From Bog-473 sp963701955 (GTDB lineage: Bacteria; Actinomycetota; Acidimicrobiia; Acidimicrobiales; RAAP-2), in the NCBI GenBank assembly GCA_963701955.1, contig OY969694.1, positions 1,922,001 to 1,986,000 of the forward strand: 64,000 nucleotides of DNA. Direction: 5' to 3'. Of this stretch, positions 54,943 to 62,825 are shown piece after piece; position 1 is the first letter of the stretch; every line of letters starts with the position of its first letter. The notes below the pieces were generated by a model, which did not search any database, was not told the origin of the DNA, and worked only from the letters and a program-made list of their open reading frames with translations. A program made the translations under genes and the position numbers.

Positions 54943-55533
54943 CTAGGGAGCCGACCGGTGTAGGGCCCGGCGACCGTCCACCAAGTACTCGGCGCCCGTG
55001 TAGAGGGTCAGCGCGCAGGCGAACCAGATCATGGCCACCTGCAGGCCGTGCTGGTGGGCCAGCGGCGGGATCACGCAGGTGCCCACCGCAAAGTCCTGGA
55101 TCAGCGTCTTGACCTTGGCCGACTGGCGAGCCGGGATCGACACGCCGCGGCGCCCGACCCACGAGCGGTAGAGCTGCATGCCCACCTCGCGTGCCGTGAT
55201 GAGGAGGATCGGCAACCACGGCAGGTGGCCCTGCGCGGCCAACGTGATGAGCGCGCCCAGCACGACGGCCTTGTCCGCCAGGGGATCGAGAAAGGCACCC
55301 GAGCGCGTGGTGCCGTGACGCCGCGCCAGGTAGCCGTCGAGCCCGTCGCTGGCGGCGAGGAGGAAACCGACGATCACGTTGATCCACGAGGCGCCCCACG
55401 CCACCAGCATCAGCACGTAGATAGGCGCACCGATGAGCCGGGCCATCGTGATGGCGTTGGCCGGGGTGACGAGCGCGCTGGGCCCGAAGGCGTAGTCCGG
55501 ATGTCCGGGGCGCTCGTGAGCGGCGTCGCTCAC
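54943..55533 (-). CDS. pgsA: CDP-alcohol phosphatidyltransferase (phosphatidylglycerophosphate synthase-like)
   Basis: 196-residue membrane enzyme. The CDP-OH-P motif is seen in SDGLDGYLARRHGTTRSGAFLDPLADK, which I give as DGLDGYLARR then GAFLDPLADK, with all four Asp. Four to five hydrophobic helices surround it. GTG 55533 overlaps the rimO stop by 4 bases (GTGA). Position after rimO argues for PgsA, although related phosphatidylinositol-type enzymes cannot be ruled out by sequence alone. Confidence 0.88.
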   Translation of the reverse strand: MSDAAHERPGHPDYAFGPSALVTPANAITMARLIGAPIYVLMLVAWGASWINVIVGFLLAASDGLDGYLARRHGTTRSGAFLDPLADKAVVLGALITLAAQGHLPWLPILLITAREVGMQLYRSWVGRRGVSIPARQSAKVKTLIQDFAVGTCVIPPLAHQHGLQVAMIWFACALTLYTGAEYLVDGRRALHRSAP

Positions 55534-57086
55534 CGGGTCGGTGCTCCGGCGCCCGCGCTGTGAATCGGTCGGAGGTCGTCGATCGGAACCGCATGGAGAT
55601 CGGGTCCGACCGCACCGGTGATACGCACATCGACCAGGCTGCCCGCGCCGAGGTCCCCGGGGATGCGCACGATGCCGTCGATCTCGGGGGCCTCGTGAAC
55701 CGTGCGCCCACGTCCGGGCGCGTCGACGAGGACGCGGCGGACCGTTCCGACCAGCTCGTCGCGCTTGGTGGACGTGATGCCGTCCTGGAGTTCGCTGCAC
55801 TCCCGCATGCGCTCGAGGGCGAGCTCGGCAGGCACCTGGTCGGGCAGCCCCACGGCGTGGGTCCCCTCCTCAGGCGAGAACAAGAAGAACCCGGCCCAGT
55901 CCAGCCGGGCTGCCTCGAGGAAATCGAGGAGCAGGTCGTGGTCGCGTTCGGTCTCTCCCGGGTAGCCCAAGATGAACGAGGAGCGGAAGGTGGCGGTGGG
56001 CTCGGCCGCCCGGATCTCCTCGATCCTCCGCAAGAACCGCTCCCCTTCTCCCCAGCGCCGCATCCGGGCCAGGTGCGGGCGCGACACGTGCTGGAGGGAG
56101 AGGTCGAAGTAGGGCACGCCGGTGTCGAGGATCGCCCCGACGAGGTCGTCAGTCAGGCCCGACGGGTAGAGGTAGAGGAGGCGCGTCCGCTCGACCCTCT
56201 CGGAGACGGCCCGTGTCAGGGCGGCGATGGGCGAGCCGTTCACGCCCGTCGTACTCGGTCGTCGCCTCTCCGGACCGGTCCGGTCGCGGCCGTAGGACGC
56301 CAGGTCCTGCGCCACCAGGACGATCTCCCGCAGCCCTGGGTTGTTGTGTTCATGATCGCCCTCACAGCCCCCGTCGACGGCTCCCCAGACGCCCGAGCGG
56401 CCAAGCAGGTCATCGACCTCGGCGAGGACGTCGTCATGGGAGCGGGAACGCTGCTTCCCCCTGAAGGAGGGAATTGCGCAGAACCCACAGATCCGGTCAC
56501 ACCCTTCGGCGACCTTGACGTATGCCCACGGTGCCCGCGAAACGGGGCGGGGAAGTGACAGGAGGTCGAAGCTCAGGTCGCCCCGAACCTGGCGGCCGGC
56601 GGCGGGGCGCGCCCTGCCGAGCGTCACCGACACCACACCTGCACCTCGCGCCATGGTCCGAGGGTCGGGTGAATTCACGTCGGGTGGAGATGACTGACCC
56701 CTGTTCGCGCTGGCCATAGACGCGCCCGGTACGGACACCCCGGGTCCAAACCGACCTTCCCGTGGGCCGACCAGGTCCTGCCCGAACCCGGCCACCAGAT
56801 CGACCTCTGGCAGCGCCTGGCGCAATTCGTCCCCGTATCGCTCGGCCATGCAGCCGGTGACGACGAGGCGCGACCCCCCGGGGCGTCGCTCCGCCAGCTC
56901 AAGGATGGTCTCGATCGATTCCTGCCGGGCGGTTTCTATGAACGCGCATGTGTTGACAACGACGAGATCGGCCGACTCAGGGTCCGCCGCCGGTCCGAAG
57001 CCCTGCGATTCGAGGTGGCCCTCCAGCTTGTCGGAGTCGACCTGGTTCTTGGGGCACCCCAGGGTTTGCAGCCAGTAACGGCCCAC
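55530..57086 (-). CDS. rimO: Ribosomal protein uS12 methylthiotransferase RimO
   Basis: Radical SAM enzyme that methylthiolates an aspartate of ribosomal protein S12. 518 residues from GTG 57086 (VVGRYWLQTLGCPKNQVDSD); GTG 57098 is also possible. The N-terminal cluster cysteines are in TLGCPKN, VNTCAF and VTGCMAER, and the radical SAM CxxxCxxC is in EGCDRICGFCAIP. A C-terminal TRAM domain is present. It is longer than the usual 440 residues because of a ~55-residue insert before the radical SAM domain and a ~20-residue insert containing CEGDHEHNN after it. Confidence 0.93.
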   Translation of the reverse strand: MGRYWLQTLGCPKNQVDSDKLEGHLESQGFGPAADPESADLVVVNTCAFIETARQESIETILELAERRPGGSRLVVTGCMAERYGDELRQALPEVDLVAGFGQDLVGPREGRFGPGVSVPGASMASANRGQSSPPDVNSPDPRTMARGAGVVSVTLGRARPAAGRQVRGDLSFDLLSLPRPVSRAPWAYVKVAEGCDRICGFCAIPSFRGKQRSRSHDDVLAEVDDLLGRSGVWGAVDGGCEGDHEHNNPGLREIVLVAQDLASYGRDRTGPERRRPSTTGVNGSPIAALTRAVSERVERTRLLYLYPSGLTDDLVGAILDTGVPYFDLSLQHVSRPHLARMRRWGEGERFLRRIEEIRAAEPTATFRSSFILGYPGETERDHDLLLDFLEAARLDWAGFFLFSPEEGTHAVGLPDQVPAELALERMRECSELQDGITSTKRDELVGTVRRVLVDAPGRGRTVHEAPEIDGIVRIPGDLGAGSLVDVRITGAVGPDLHAVPIDDLRPIHSAGAGAPTR

Positions 57087-57205
57087 GACGTCGCACACAC
57101 TCCCTCGCACCAGGCCGGTTCCGCCGAGGTGGCGGTGAACGGCTCGCCCGCCGCGGCGGGCAACATGTCCCGGTGAGCTGGGCACGGGTGTGCCAGCCCA
57201 CGGAG

Positions 57206-57294
57206 CGGAGAGGGAGGGATTTGAACCCTCGGACCCGGTTACCCAGGTCAACTCATTAGCAGTGAGTCCGATTCGGCCGCTCTCGCACCTCTCC
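57206..57294 (-). tRNA. tRNA-Ser (anticodon GCT), CCA not encoded
   Basis: 89 bases. Minus-strand acceptor GGAGAGG pairs with CCTCTCC, the anticodon stem-loop is ACTCA-CTGCTAA-TGAGT, a long class II variable arm follows, and the T arm is GAGGG-TTCAAAT-CCCTC. The discriminator is G. A broken integrase gene lies 115 bases from its 5' end. Confidence 0.95.
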
Positions 57295-57408
57295 GTACCT
57301 GTTCACCGCCTGTTTCCGATTCGGACTCGGGACCGCTTGCCCCATACTGCCCATCACCAGACACAATGGGTGACCAGGTCACAACGGTACAACGAGGAGC
57401 GACCCACG

Positions 57409-57945
57409 GTGACAGCGAACCGGGCGGCCTACGGCGGCGGCAGCATAAAGGAGCGGGCGGAGCACGCTGGGCAATGGCGGCTGCGCTGGCGTGAGGGTGG
57501 GCGCTACCGCGAGACGACCTACCGAGGCCGCAGGTCAGCGGCTGCCGCCGAGCTGCGCGAGCGGGTGCGGCTGGCCGGTGGCGCTGCACCAACGGACGCC
57601 GACGAGCAGGACAGCGCCGGGCGCACCGTCGGTGACCTGTTGGACGCTTGCTTTCTCACAGCGAGAGCACCGGCAAGGCTGCCCGCTACCTCGCCGAGAA
57701 CCGGCGGGCCATTGATACCCGCATCCGCCCTGCGGTGGGAGGTATCCGGCTGGACCGCCTGACGGTCAACGACGTAGACGGAATGCTCGCCAGGTGGGCA
57801 CGTGAGGAGTTGACCGGCGCCACGATGCGCCGCTACCTCGCACCGCTGCGCACCGCACTGGGACAGGCGCGTCGATGGGGCCGGCGTGCGGACAACCCGG
57901 CAGAGCTGGCCGGGGCACTGGGTCTCCATGCCACGTGGCGTTCCC
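57409..57945 (+). pseudogene. Tyrosine integrase remnant (frameshifted, no catalytic domain)
   Basis: From GTG 57409 (VTANRAAYGGGSIKERAEHA) the protein shows an N-terminal arm-binding region (GQWRLRWREGGRYRETTYRG) typical of actinophage integrases. At 57641-57656 the frame changes; the next frame gives SESTGKAARYLAENRR, VGGIRLDRLTVNDVDGM and ATMRRYLAPLRTALGQARRWG, the SAM-like core-binding domain. It then stops matching at about 57945, before any R-H-R-Y catalytic residues, and runs in frame into an unrelated gene. The integrase is therefore dead. Confidence 0.8.
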
Positions 57946-57956
57946 CACACAGCGTC

Positions 57957-58502
57957 ATGACCGAACGATCTCCCCAGGTCATTTCGCTGTCGCTCACTAG
58001 TCCGGAAGAGATGTTCGTGCTGGCACCAGCAGACCTGTTCTCTGAATATCGCAACTTCATGACAGGGCTGGAGTACTGCATCAGCGTGTGGCGAAGCCGT
58101 CGCTCCAGCGGACCGGTGAGGATCGAATTGGCCCTACCTGCAGACCGGATCTCCGGAGGAATGGATGAGATTCGCCGTACGCTCAACCGCTACTGCGATC
58201 ATCGAATCGCGTATAACGAACGGGAGCATCGAGCAGTCCGACTCGACGGCCTGTACTCACTATGGATAGGACTCCCCATTGTCGTATTGGGATTCGTTCT
58301 CGTGATCCTCAAGTCGAACATCGTGGGCGCAAGCGGAAACGCCAACCTCGTCCTTGACTCGGGGGGGTGGGTGTTGGTGTGGGTGGGCCTTTGGTTCCCT
58401 CTCGACACGCTCTTGTTCACACCGCTGTCATACGGCAGGGAGAACCGGGTCCTGAAACGACTTCGAACAGCCGATATCGTCATCGATCGAACCCAACGAT
58501 GA
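57957..58502 (+). CDS. Small membrane protein of unknown function
   Basis: 181 residues from ATG 57957. Soluble N-terminal half (about 1-105; VRIELALPADRISGGMDEI and NEREHRAVRLDGLYSL), then two transmembrane segments (about 106-125 LWIGLPIVVLGFVLVIL and 135-160 GGWVLVWVGLWFPLDTLLF), then a basic tail (GRENRVLKRLRTADIVI). No family recognised. The open frame continues upstream into the integrase remnant, which I take to be chance fusion at an element edge. Codon use is less GC-rich than in the first 57 kb. Confidence 0.6.
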   Translation: MTERSPQVISLSLTSPEEMFVLAPADLFSEYRNFMTGLEYCISVWRSRRSSGPVRIELALPADRISGGMDEIRRTLNRYCDHRIAYNEREHRAVRLDGLYSLWIGLPIVVLGFVLVILKSNIVGASGNANLVLDSGGWVLVWVGLWFPLDTLLFTPLSYGRENRVLKRLRTADIVIDRTQR

Positions 58503-58795
58503 TGCTCTGACCCAGCCTTCGCGCGAAGCTGCCCCATTGATTGCCGGGAGCGTGCCACCCTGCGGCACATCGGAGTCATGCCCCGCTCGCATACGGCAGC
58601 GTCAAAGGCGGGCACCTCAGATAGTCGAGCGTTGCCGACAAATACCATTCCCTCAGCGAGAATCTGAAAGCCGACGGCTGGGTATCCGAGCCGCCAAGAG
58701 TCGTCACAAGGGAACAGGTGCTTGCAACAGTTGATCTCGCCTGGAACGGTCCGATCCGGACACCTTCGCTCGAAGTCGTGAATGTCGCTGGGGAC
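58503..58795. other. Gap with possible gene fragment
   Basis: No complete gene seen. On the plus strand 58625-58840 is open and reads like protein (SENLKADGWVSEPPRVVTRE, then TVDLAWNGPIRTPSLEVV), but it has no ATG or GTG at its beginning and a stop just before it. It overlaps the 3' end of the ClpN gene. It may be a fragment of a decayed gene. Confidence 0.25.
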
Positions 58796-59308
58796 TCAGC
58801 TGTCGGGCGTGACCGCATCCAATCGGCGCCGAACCTGTGACGTGTTCACGCCGAGAGCGTCCAGCAGCACAGCCGCAGGGTCTGGTGGTTGGAGAGTGAG
58901 GATCCGGGCCAGCACCTGCTGAGCCGTGACCTGGGTCTTCCGGCGATTCGGCTTGACCGCATCCTCAAGCACTTTCTTTGCCGCGGGCGTCATGCGGAGG
59001 CGATCTTTCTTCATGACGTCTCTGATCCTCGGCTTCTTCGGCACGGCCCGCATCGGCAGTGGGGGAGCGTCGGTGCCCGACCCCATGCCCAAGGCACCCA
59101 GGGCTTCGTGATCGAGCGACTCAAGGGCCTGGCGAGCCTGCTGCAGGTTCACGCCCAACACGACTTCGATCGAGGAATCCTCCAACAAGCCGAGCAAGAG
59201 GTGATCGGTGCCAGTTCGGCGGTCACCTCTGCGGCGAGCCTCCTCACTGGCCTGCATATAGATGGCCCAGACGTGAAGCACCTCTGGCACCACGGATTGG
59301 GTGGTCAT
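58796..59308 (-). CDS. Clp N-terminal (ClpN) repeat-domain protein
   Basis: 170 residues from ATG 59308 with AAGGAG 5 bases upstream. The N-terminal half resembles the double ClpN helical repeat (VLHVWAIYMQASEEARRRG, GTDHLLLGLLEDSSIEVVLG), and a second copy follows near 105-165 (MTPAAKKVLEDAV ... VLARILTLQPPDPAAVLLDALG). No AAA+ ATPase is attached, so it is an adaptor-like or stand-alone fold. It overlaps the HTH gene by 4 bases; this two-gene pair is common in Actinobacteria. Confidence 0.82.
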   Translation of the reverse strand: MTTQSVVPEVLHVWAIYMQASEEARRRGDRRTGTDHLLLGLLEDSSIEVVLGVNLQQARQALESLDHEALGALGMGSGTDAPPLPMRAVPKKPRIRDVMKKDRLRMTPAAKKVLEDAVKPNRRKTQVTAQQVLARILTLQPPDPAAVLLDALGVNTSQVRRRLDAVTPDS

Positions 59309-59517
59309 GATGACTCCTTGTTGTACTTGGTGTGCACGGATTGGCGGGTGACGCCCAAAGCGTCTCCGATCTGCTGCCACGACCAACCCCTTTCCCGGGC
59401 CGACGCGACGTGGTTCGCTTCGACCCTCTCAGCCAGGCGATGGAGCGCCAACGAGGCGCGAAGCCCAATTGCCGGGTCATCCGACGAGAGATTCACGTTG
59501 AGCTCTTCGATGTCCAT
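59305..59517 (-). CDS. Small HTH protein paired with ClpN gene
   Basis: 70 residues: an acidic start, an amphipathic helix (LRASLALHRLAERVEANHV), and a helix-turn-helix at 42-66 (GWSWQQIGDALGVTRQSVHT). Its ATG lies 7 bases after a -10 box, so the transcript is leaderless. It is the first gene of the HTH-ClpN operon and the obvious candidate to bind the inverted repeats in its own promoter. Confidence 0.82.
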   Translation of the reverse strand: MDIEELNVNLSSDDPAIGLRASLALHRLAERVEANHVASARERGWSWQQIGDALGVTRQSVHTKYNKESS

Positions 59518-59520
59518 GCC

Positions 59521-59565
59521 TGTCAGTATAGACTGACATCCTGATGTGTCAACCTAAACTGACAC
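59521..59565 (-). promoter_or_regulatory. Strong promoter with two inverted-repeat operators
   Basis: On the minus strand TTGACA (59552-59547), a 16-base spacer and TATACT (59530-59525) form a near-consensus promoter. Two inverted repeats overlap it: TGTCAGT-N4-ACTGACA (59521-59538), covering the -10 box, and GTGTCA-N8-TGACAC (59546-59565), covering the -35 box. Both share the half-site TGTCA, so one dimeric repressor could occupy both. Confidence 0.75.
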
Positions 59566-59587
59566 GGTCAATCGCCACACCAAGGTG

Positions 59588-60430
59588 CTAGGTGAGAGCG
59601 GTGACCATCCATGCGCCTGCTCCAAAACGCACACCGACATCGGGCTCGTAGCGCTCTGTGAGAGACAGACGTACCGCCTCGACCACCTTGTCATGAGCAT
59701 CCGTCCCTGCCAGGCCGACAAGGCCTCGAGCCATCCCCATCCCGAGTAGGAACTCCATCGACTGGTCGACCGTGCCGCCTCCGCCGATGAGGATGCTCGG
59801 TGCGAGCGACTCGAACGTCACGTCGGTGAACCCAGACGCCTCAAGGAGCGTCGTCGTCTCGTTCTGATCCTTGAGCGCGAACATCCCCGGCCCCTTTGAT
59901 AGCCCGCCGAACTCGGGGATCTCGACGCGCTTCACCACCTCGCTCGCGATAACAGTGAGCCATTCGTTGGCGGGGAGGCCCTGCCAGCTGACGAACGCCA
60001 GCCGGCCGCCGGGAGCGAGCGCACGTCTCACGTTCGAGAATGCCCCCAGCGGGTCATCGAAGAACATGAGCCCGAATTGGCTGACTACGAGGTCGAAGGT
60101 ACCCGGGGCGAAGGCGTAGGTCTGGGCGTCGGCGACGACGAACTCGGCGTTGTCAATGTGGGCTGTGCGGGCCCGCTCGGATGCGACCACCGTCAGTGGC
60201 GCGGAGATGTCGATGCCGACGGCCGAATCGGCGATGCCAGCGGCCGCGAGGGTGAGGGCGCCGCACCCACAGCCCACCTCGAGCAAGGTGCAAATGGGGG
60301 TCAATCTGACCTGTTCGAGCAGCGCTTCGGTGAACGGCGCGAGTTGGCGATCGTAGCGGTCGGCATGGTCGACGTAGTGCGCCGACTCGCCACCATTCCA
60401 CGCTTCAAACTGTTTCTCATTAGGTGCCAC
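59588..60430 (-). CDS. Class I SAM-dependent methyltransferase
   Basis: 280 residues. SAM motif I TLLEVGCGCGALTLAAAG, acidic loop VGIDIS, motif II region FDLVVSQFGLMFFDDP, and RRALAPGGRLAFVSW. The group resembles UbiE/arsenite-type small-molecule methyltransferases, though the substrate is unknown. It has no partner genes. Confidence 0.85.
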   Translation of the reverse strand: MAPNEKQFEAWNGGESAHYVDHADRYDRQLAPFTEALLEQVRLTPICTLLEVGCGCGALTLAAAGIADSAVGIDISAPLTVVASERARTAHIDNAEFVVADAQTYAFAPGTFDLVVSQFGLMFFDDPLGAFSNVRRALAPGGRLAFVSWQGLPANEWLTVIASEVVKRVEIPEFGGLSKGPGMFALKDQNETTTLLEASGFTDVTFESLAPSILIGGGGTVDQSMEFLLGMGMARGLVGLAGTDAHDKVVEAVRLSLTERYEPDVGVRFGAGAWMVTALT

Positions 60431-60544
60431 CGTGGCTCCTCAGGGCTCGGTGTGTCGTGACCAGAATCCTGGCACGCCGACCGTTCGCCGGTCCGGTGTA
60501 GCCCAGTACGCCGAGACCGGGACGTTCGTGGCAATCTCTCACGG

Positions 60545-60894
60545 ATGACAGGGGAACAACTCGAAGCCGTGTTTCGGGTCCATGGCTCGCACATTCTTGC
60601 CAACGTCGCTGCCTTCGGAACTGGCTTCTCCAGTGCTTTCGGCGTCAATGCCACCGAGGCGACCGGACTGGTCACGAACCTTCCCGGCGCGCGCTCTCGG
60701 TCATCTCAATTGTCCTGGTACGAGCCACCGAAGAGGGCATCGCACTACGTGCCTCGGACCGCAATGGATCCGAAGGGCCATTGCTACTGGAGGCCCAACA
60801 GGGCACGTTCCGGGCCGCTCTTCACCGCAACATCGGCCAATTCCAGCTCTTCCTGTTCATTCCCGACCAACTGCCCATAGAACTCAGCGGGTAA
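60545..60894 (+). CDS. Unknown protein, frameshifted
   Basis: The first frame gives MTGEQLEAVFRVHGSHILAN and GVNATEATGLVTNLPG. After the GC run 60686-60694 the protein-like frame becomes LSVISIVLVRATEEGIALRA ... FRAALHRNIGQFQLFLFIPD and stops at 60894. Removing one GC pair from GGCGCGCGC joins them into about 115 residues. The even hydrophobic pattern across the join supports one gene. No family recognised. Confidence 0.5.
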
Positions 60895-61078
60895 GTGGTC
60901 GCCGCTCACCAAGGATCCGATGCGTGTCGCGCGAGTCGTACTTGCCTTGGCCAAGAAGGCTTAGCTTGGCCGGCGAACCGGGTGTTCCAGATCCCCGGAG
61001 GAGGCGCCGCCCTCCGGCACTTATGCGTCACCACGCCCTACTGGTACGCGCCTTTCTTGGACCAGCAAGAGCTAAGGG

Positions 61079-61501
61079 TTATAACGCTTTCGTGGCGCTC
61101 CAGGAGCCGCCCCCACCTGCGGTCTGGTAGGTGCCGGACATTGAATTGCCGTTGCTGGTGACCGACCCTGTATATGTGACCCCCACTCCACCCACGGTGC
61201 CGAAATGAATGGCGCCACCCTGCACGGTCCCATTAATTTTGAGGGAGACAGAAGGAGCCGAGAGCTTGATCGTACCGTTGAGGGACGACCCCGACTGTTG
61301 CCAGGTGAGGGAGAACGTGCCTTGGAAGCTTCCGCCGTACTGCCCAGACCACGTCCCCGAGAGTGAGCTGGCAACAGCGGGCTTGTGATTGGTCGTCTTA
61401 TGGTGCGATTTGTGTTTGGTTGTTCCTGCCGTCGCAGCAGGAACGGCGAGAAACATGACGCCCGCACCAGATAAGGCCAATGTCGCCATCACCTTTCGCA
61501 T
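61079..61501 (-). CDS. Small secreted beta-rich protein
   Basis: 140 residues. Signal peptide at 1-25 (MATLALSGAGVMFLAVPAAT, cut near TAG), a His/Lys-rich linker (TKHKSHHKTTNHK), then a repeat-like beta region (GTWSGQYGGSFQGTFSLTW, SLNGTIKLS, SVTSNGNSMSGTYQ). The SGTWSG...SGTY pattern occurs in many bacterial secreted proteins of unknown role. The Ser/Thr/Gly content and codon use differ from the 5' part of the window. Confidence 0.7.
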   Translation of the reverse strand: MRKVMATLALSGAGVMFLAVPAATAGTTKHKSHHKTTNHKPAVASSLSGTWSGQYGGSFQGTFSLTWQQSGSSLNGTIKLSAPSVSLKINGTVQGGAIHFGTVGGVGVTYTGSVTSNGNSMSGTYQTAGGGGSWSATKAL

Positions 61502-61654
61502 CGCTCATGACCTCCTTCGTACCAAAATGCGGCCTCCGTCTCATCACCGACAATCTTTGGTGTCGAAGATTCGGTTGTCAACTGGTGAGTAGGAGCGACC
61601 CACATACGGGCTACGCAGCCTGAATCGTCCTGGGATCGTTCCCGAGGCGCTCTG

Positions 61655-62134
61655 ATGTGGCCTGGGTTCTGCAGAGCCAGCGGGATTACGCTATTCGGGT
61701 GGGGACCACCGGTCATGACCGGCTCGGTGAGCGGTTTCATCACTGACGAAGTGTCCCTGAATATCATCCGGGACCACGAGCCGGTAGCCCACTTCGCCTG
61801 GACGAGGTCACACCCGGGCCTTGCCCGTCGGCCCAGCGTTTGGGGCCATCGCCCGCAAGGCTGGCCCGACCAGGAGGAGTGCGAGCTGTCGCTTGACTAC
61901 TGCGGGAGGCGGTACTACGACAGCGGACCACAGCAAGGAAGCCCTGCGCTGTTCAAGTCCCAAGACAGCGCGACAGATGCGCACTGGACCTTCCTATCCT
62001 GGACCTTCAGCGGGCGTTCGATCTATGCCGACGTAAACCCGGTGCATCCGCCGTACTCGGTGTGCACGATGGTCCTCTACGTCCCGATCGGTGGCGGCAA
62101 GTGGGAGACATATTCGCTCAGCGGCGGACCTTGA
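61655..62134 (+). CDS. Hypothetical protein, weakly supported
   Basis: 159 residues with Trp, Tyr and Ser-rich composition (HWTFLSWTFSGRSIYADVNP, MVLYVPIGGGKWETYSLSGG near the end). The middle (HPGLARRPSVWGHRPQG) looks out of frame, so a frameshift or a different start is possible. No signal peptide, no family. Listed because the C-terminal third reads like real protein. Confidence 0.35.
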   Translation: MWPGFCRASGITLFGWGPPVMTGSVSGFITDEVSLNIIRDHEPVAHFAWTRSHPGLARRPSVWGHRPQGWPDQEECELSLDYCGRRYYDSGPQQGSPALFKSQDSATDAHWTFLSWTFSGRSIYADVNPVHPPYSVCTMVLYVPIGGGKWETYSLSGGP

Positions 62135-62161
62135 CTCGTCCCCGGCGTACGGAGGCAGTCT

Positions 62162-62701
62162 CTATGTCTTGGCGCCCGTCGTAAAGTAGCGACCCCTGTA
62201 GTGGATCAGAGGCTGTACCGGATTGGGGTCGAGTTCTACTTCATCGATCGAGCCGCGGATCAATAGCGAGTAACCACCCTCCATGAAGCCCATGAGAGTG
62301 ATCGCTGAGCGGGTCGCGACATCGCTGAGCACAGGGCCATGGTCCGACCTGACGACGGAAAGGCCCTCAAACGGATCTCCCGGGTATCGCAACGCGAACT
62401 GGTCGGCCATTCGTGCTTGTGCCTTGTCCAACACGTGTACGACGAACCGCTTCGACACACGCACCGCGTCCCAGAACGACGAATCCGGAGCAATGAGACC
62501 AAGAACCGATGGAGGGTCACCCTCGACAATGAGGACGGAAGACACGGTGATTCCTTCGGGCCTGCCCTCCTCTCCGTGGGCGGTCCAGATCGTGACCGGC
62601 ATCGGGAACCGTCCACGGAGGCGCCGTATGTGATCCCTCTCTTCAAGGGGAAGCTCGAACGGATCAGAGCCGATGCGCTCAAACCCGTCCTCGATGTTCA
62701 C
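62162..62701 (-). CDS. Flavin reductase-like domain protein
   Basis: 179 residues, FMN-binding split barrel of the flavin reductase (HpaC/RutF-like) group: LRGRFPMPVTIWTAHGEEGRPEGITVSS at about 29-55, quoted here in part as FPMPVTIWTAHGEEG, then VLGLIAPDSSFWDAVRVSKRF, VVHVLDKAQ and ending HYRGRYF. It probably reduces or binds FMN/FAD for a partner monooxygenase, but none is adjacent. Confidence 0.82.
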   Translation of the reverse strand: MNIEDGFERIGSDPFELPLEERDHIRRLRGRFPMPVTIWTAHGEEGRPEGITVSSVLIVEGDPPSVLGLIAPDSSFWDAVRVSKRFVVHVLDKAQARMADQFALRYPGDPFEGLSVVRSDHGPVLSDVATRSAITLMGFMEGGYSLLIRGSIDEVELDPNPVQPLIHYRGRYFTTGAKT

Positions 62702-62825
62702 GTCGAAACCCTATGCCGAGAGACAGACCTGCCAGGCCAAGGCCAGGAGGGGATCTCTGCCCCCGGGCCAGCGCGCTCGTGCCTGGAGAAGTGCCGTTCA
62801 GTTGCAGCCACCGTCCCGGCGTTCG

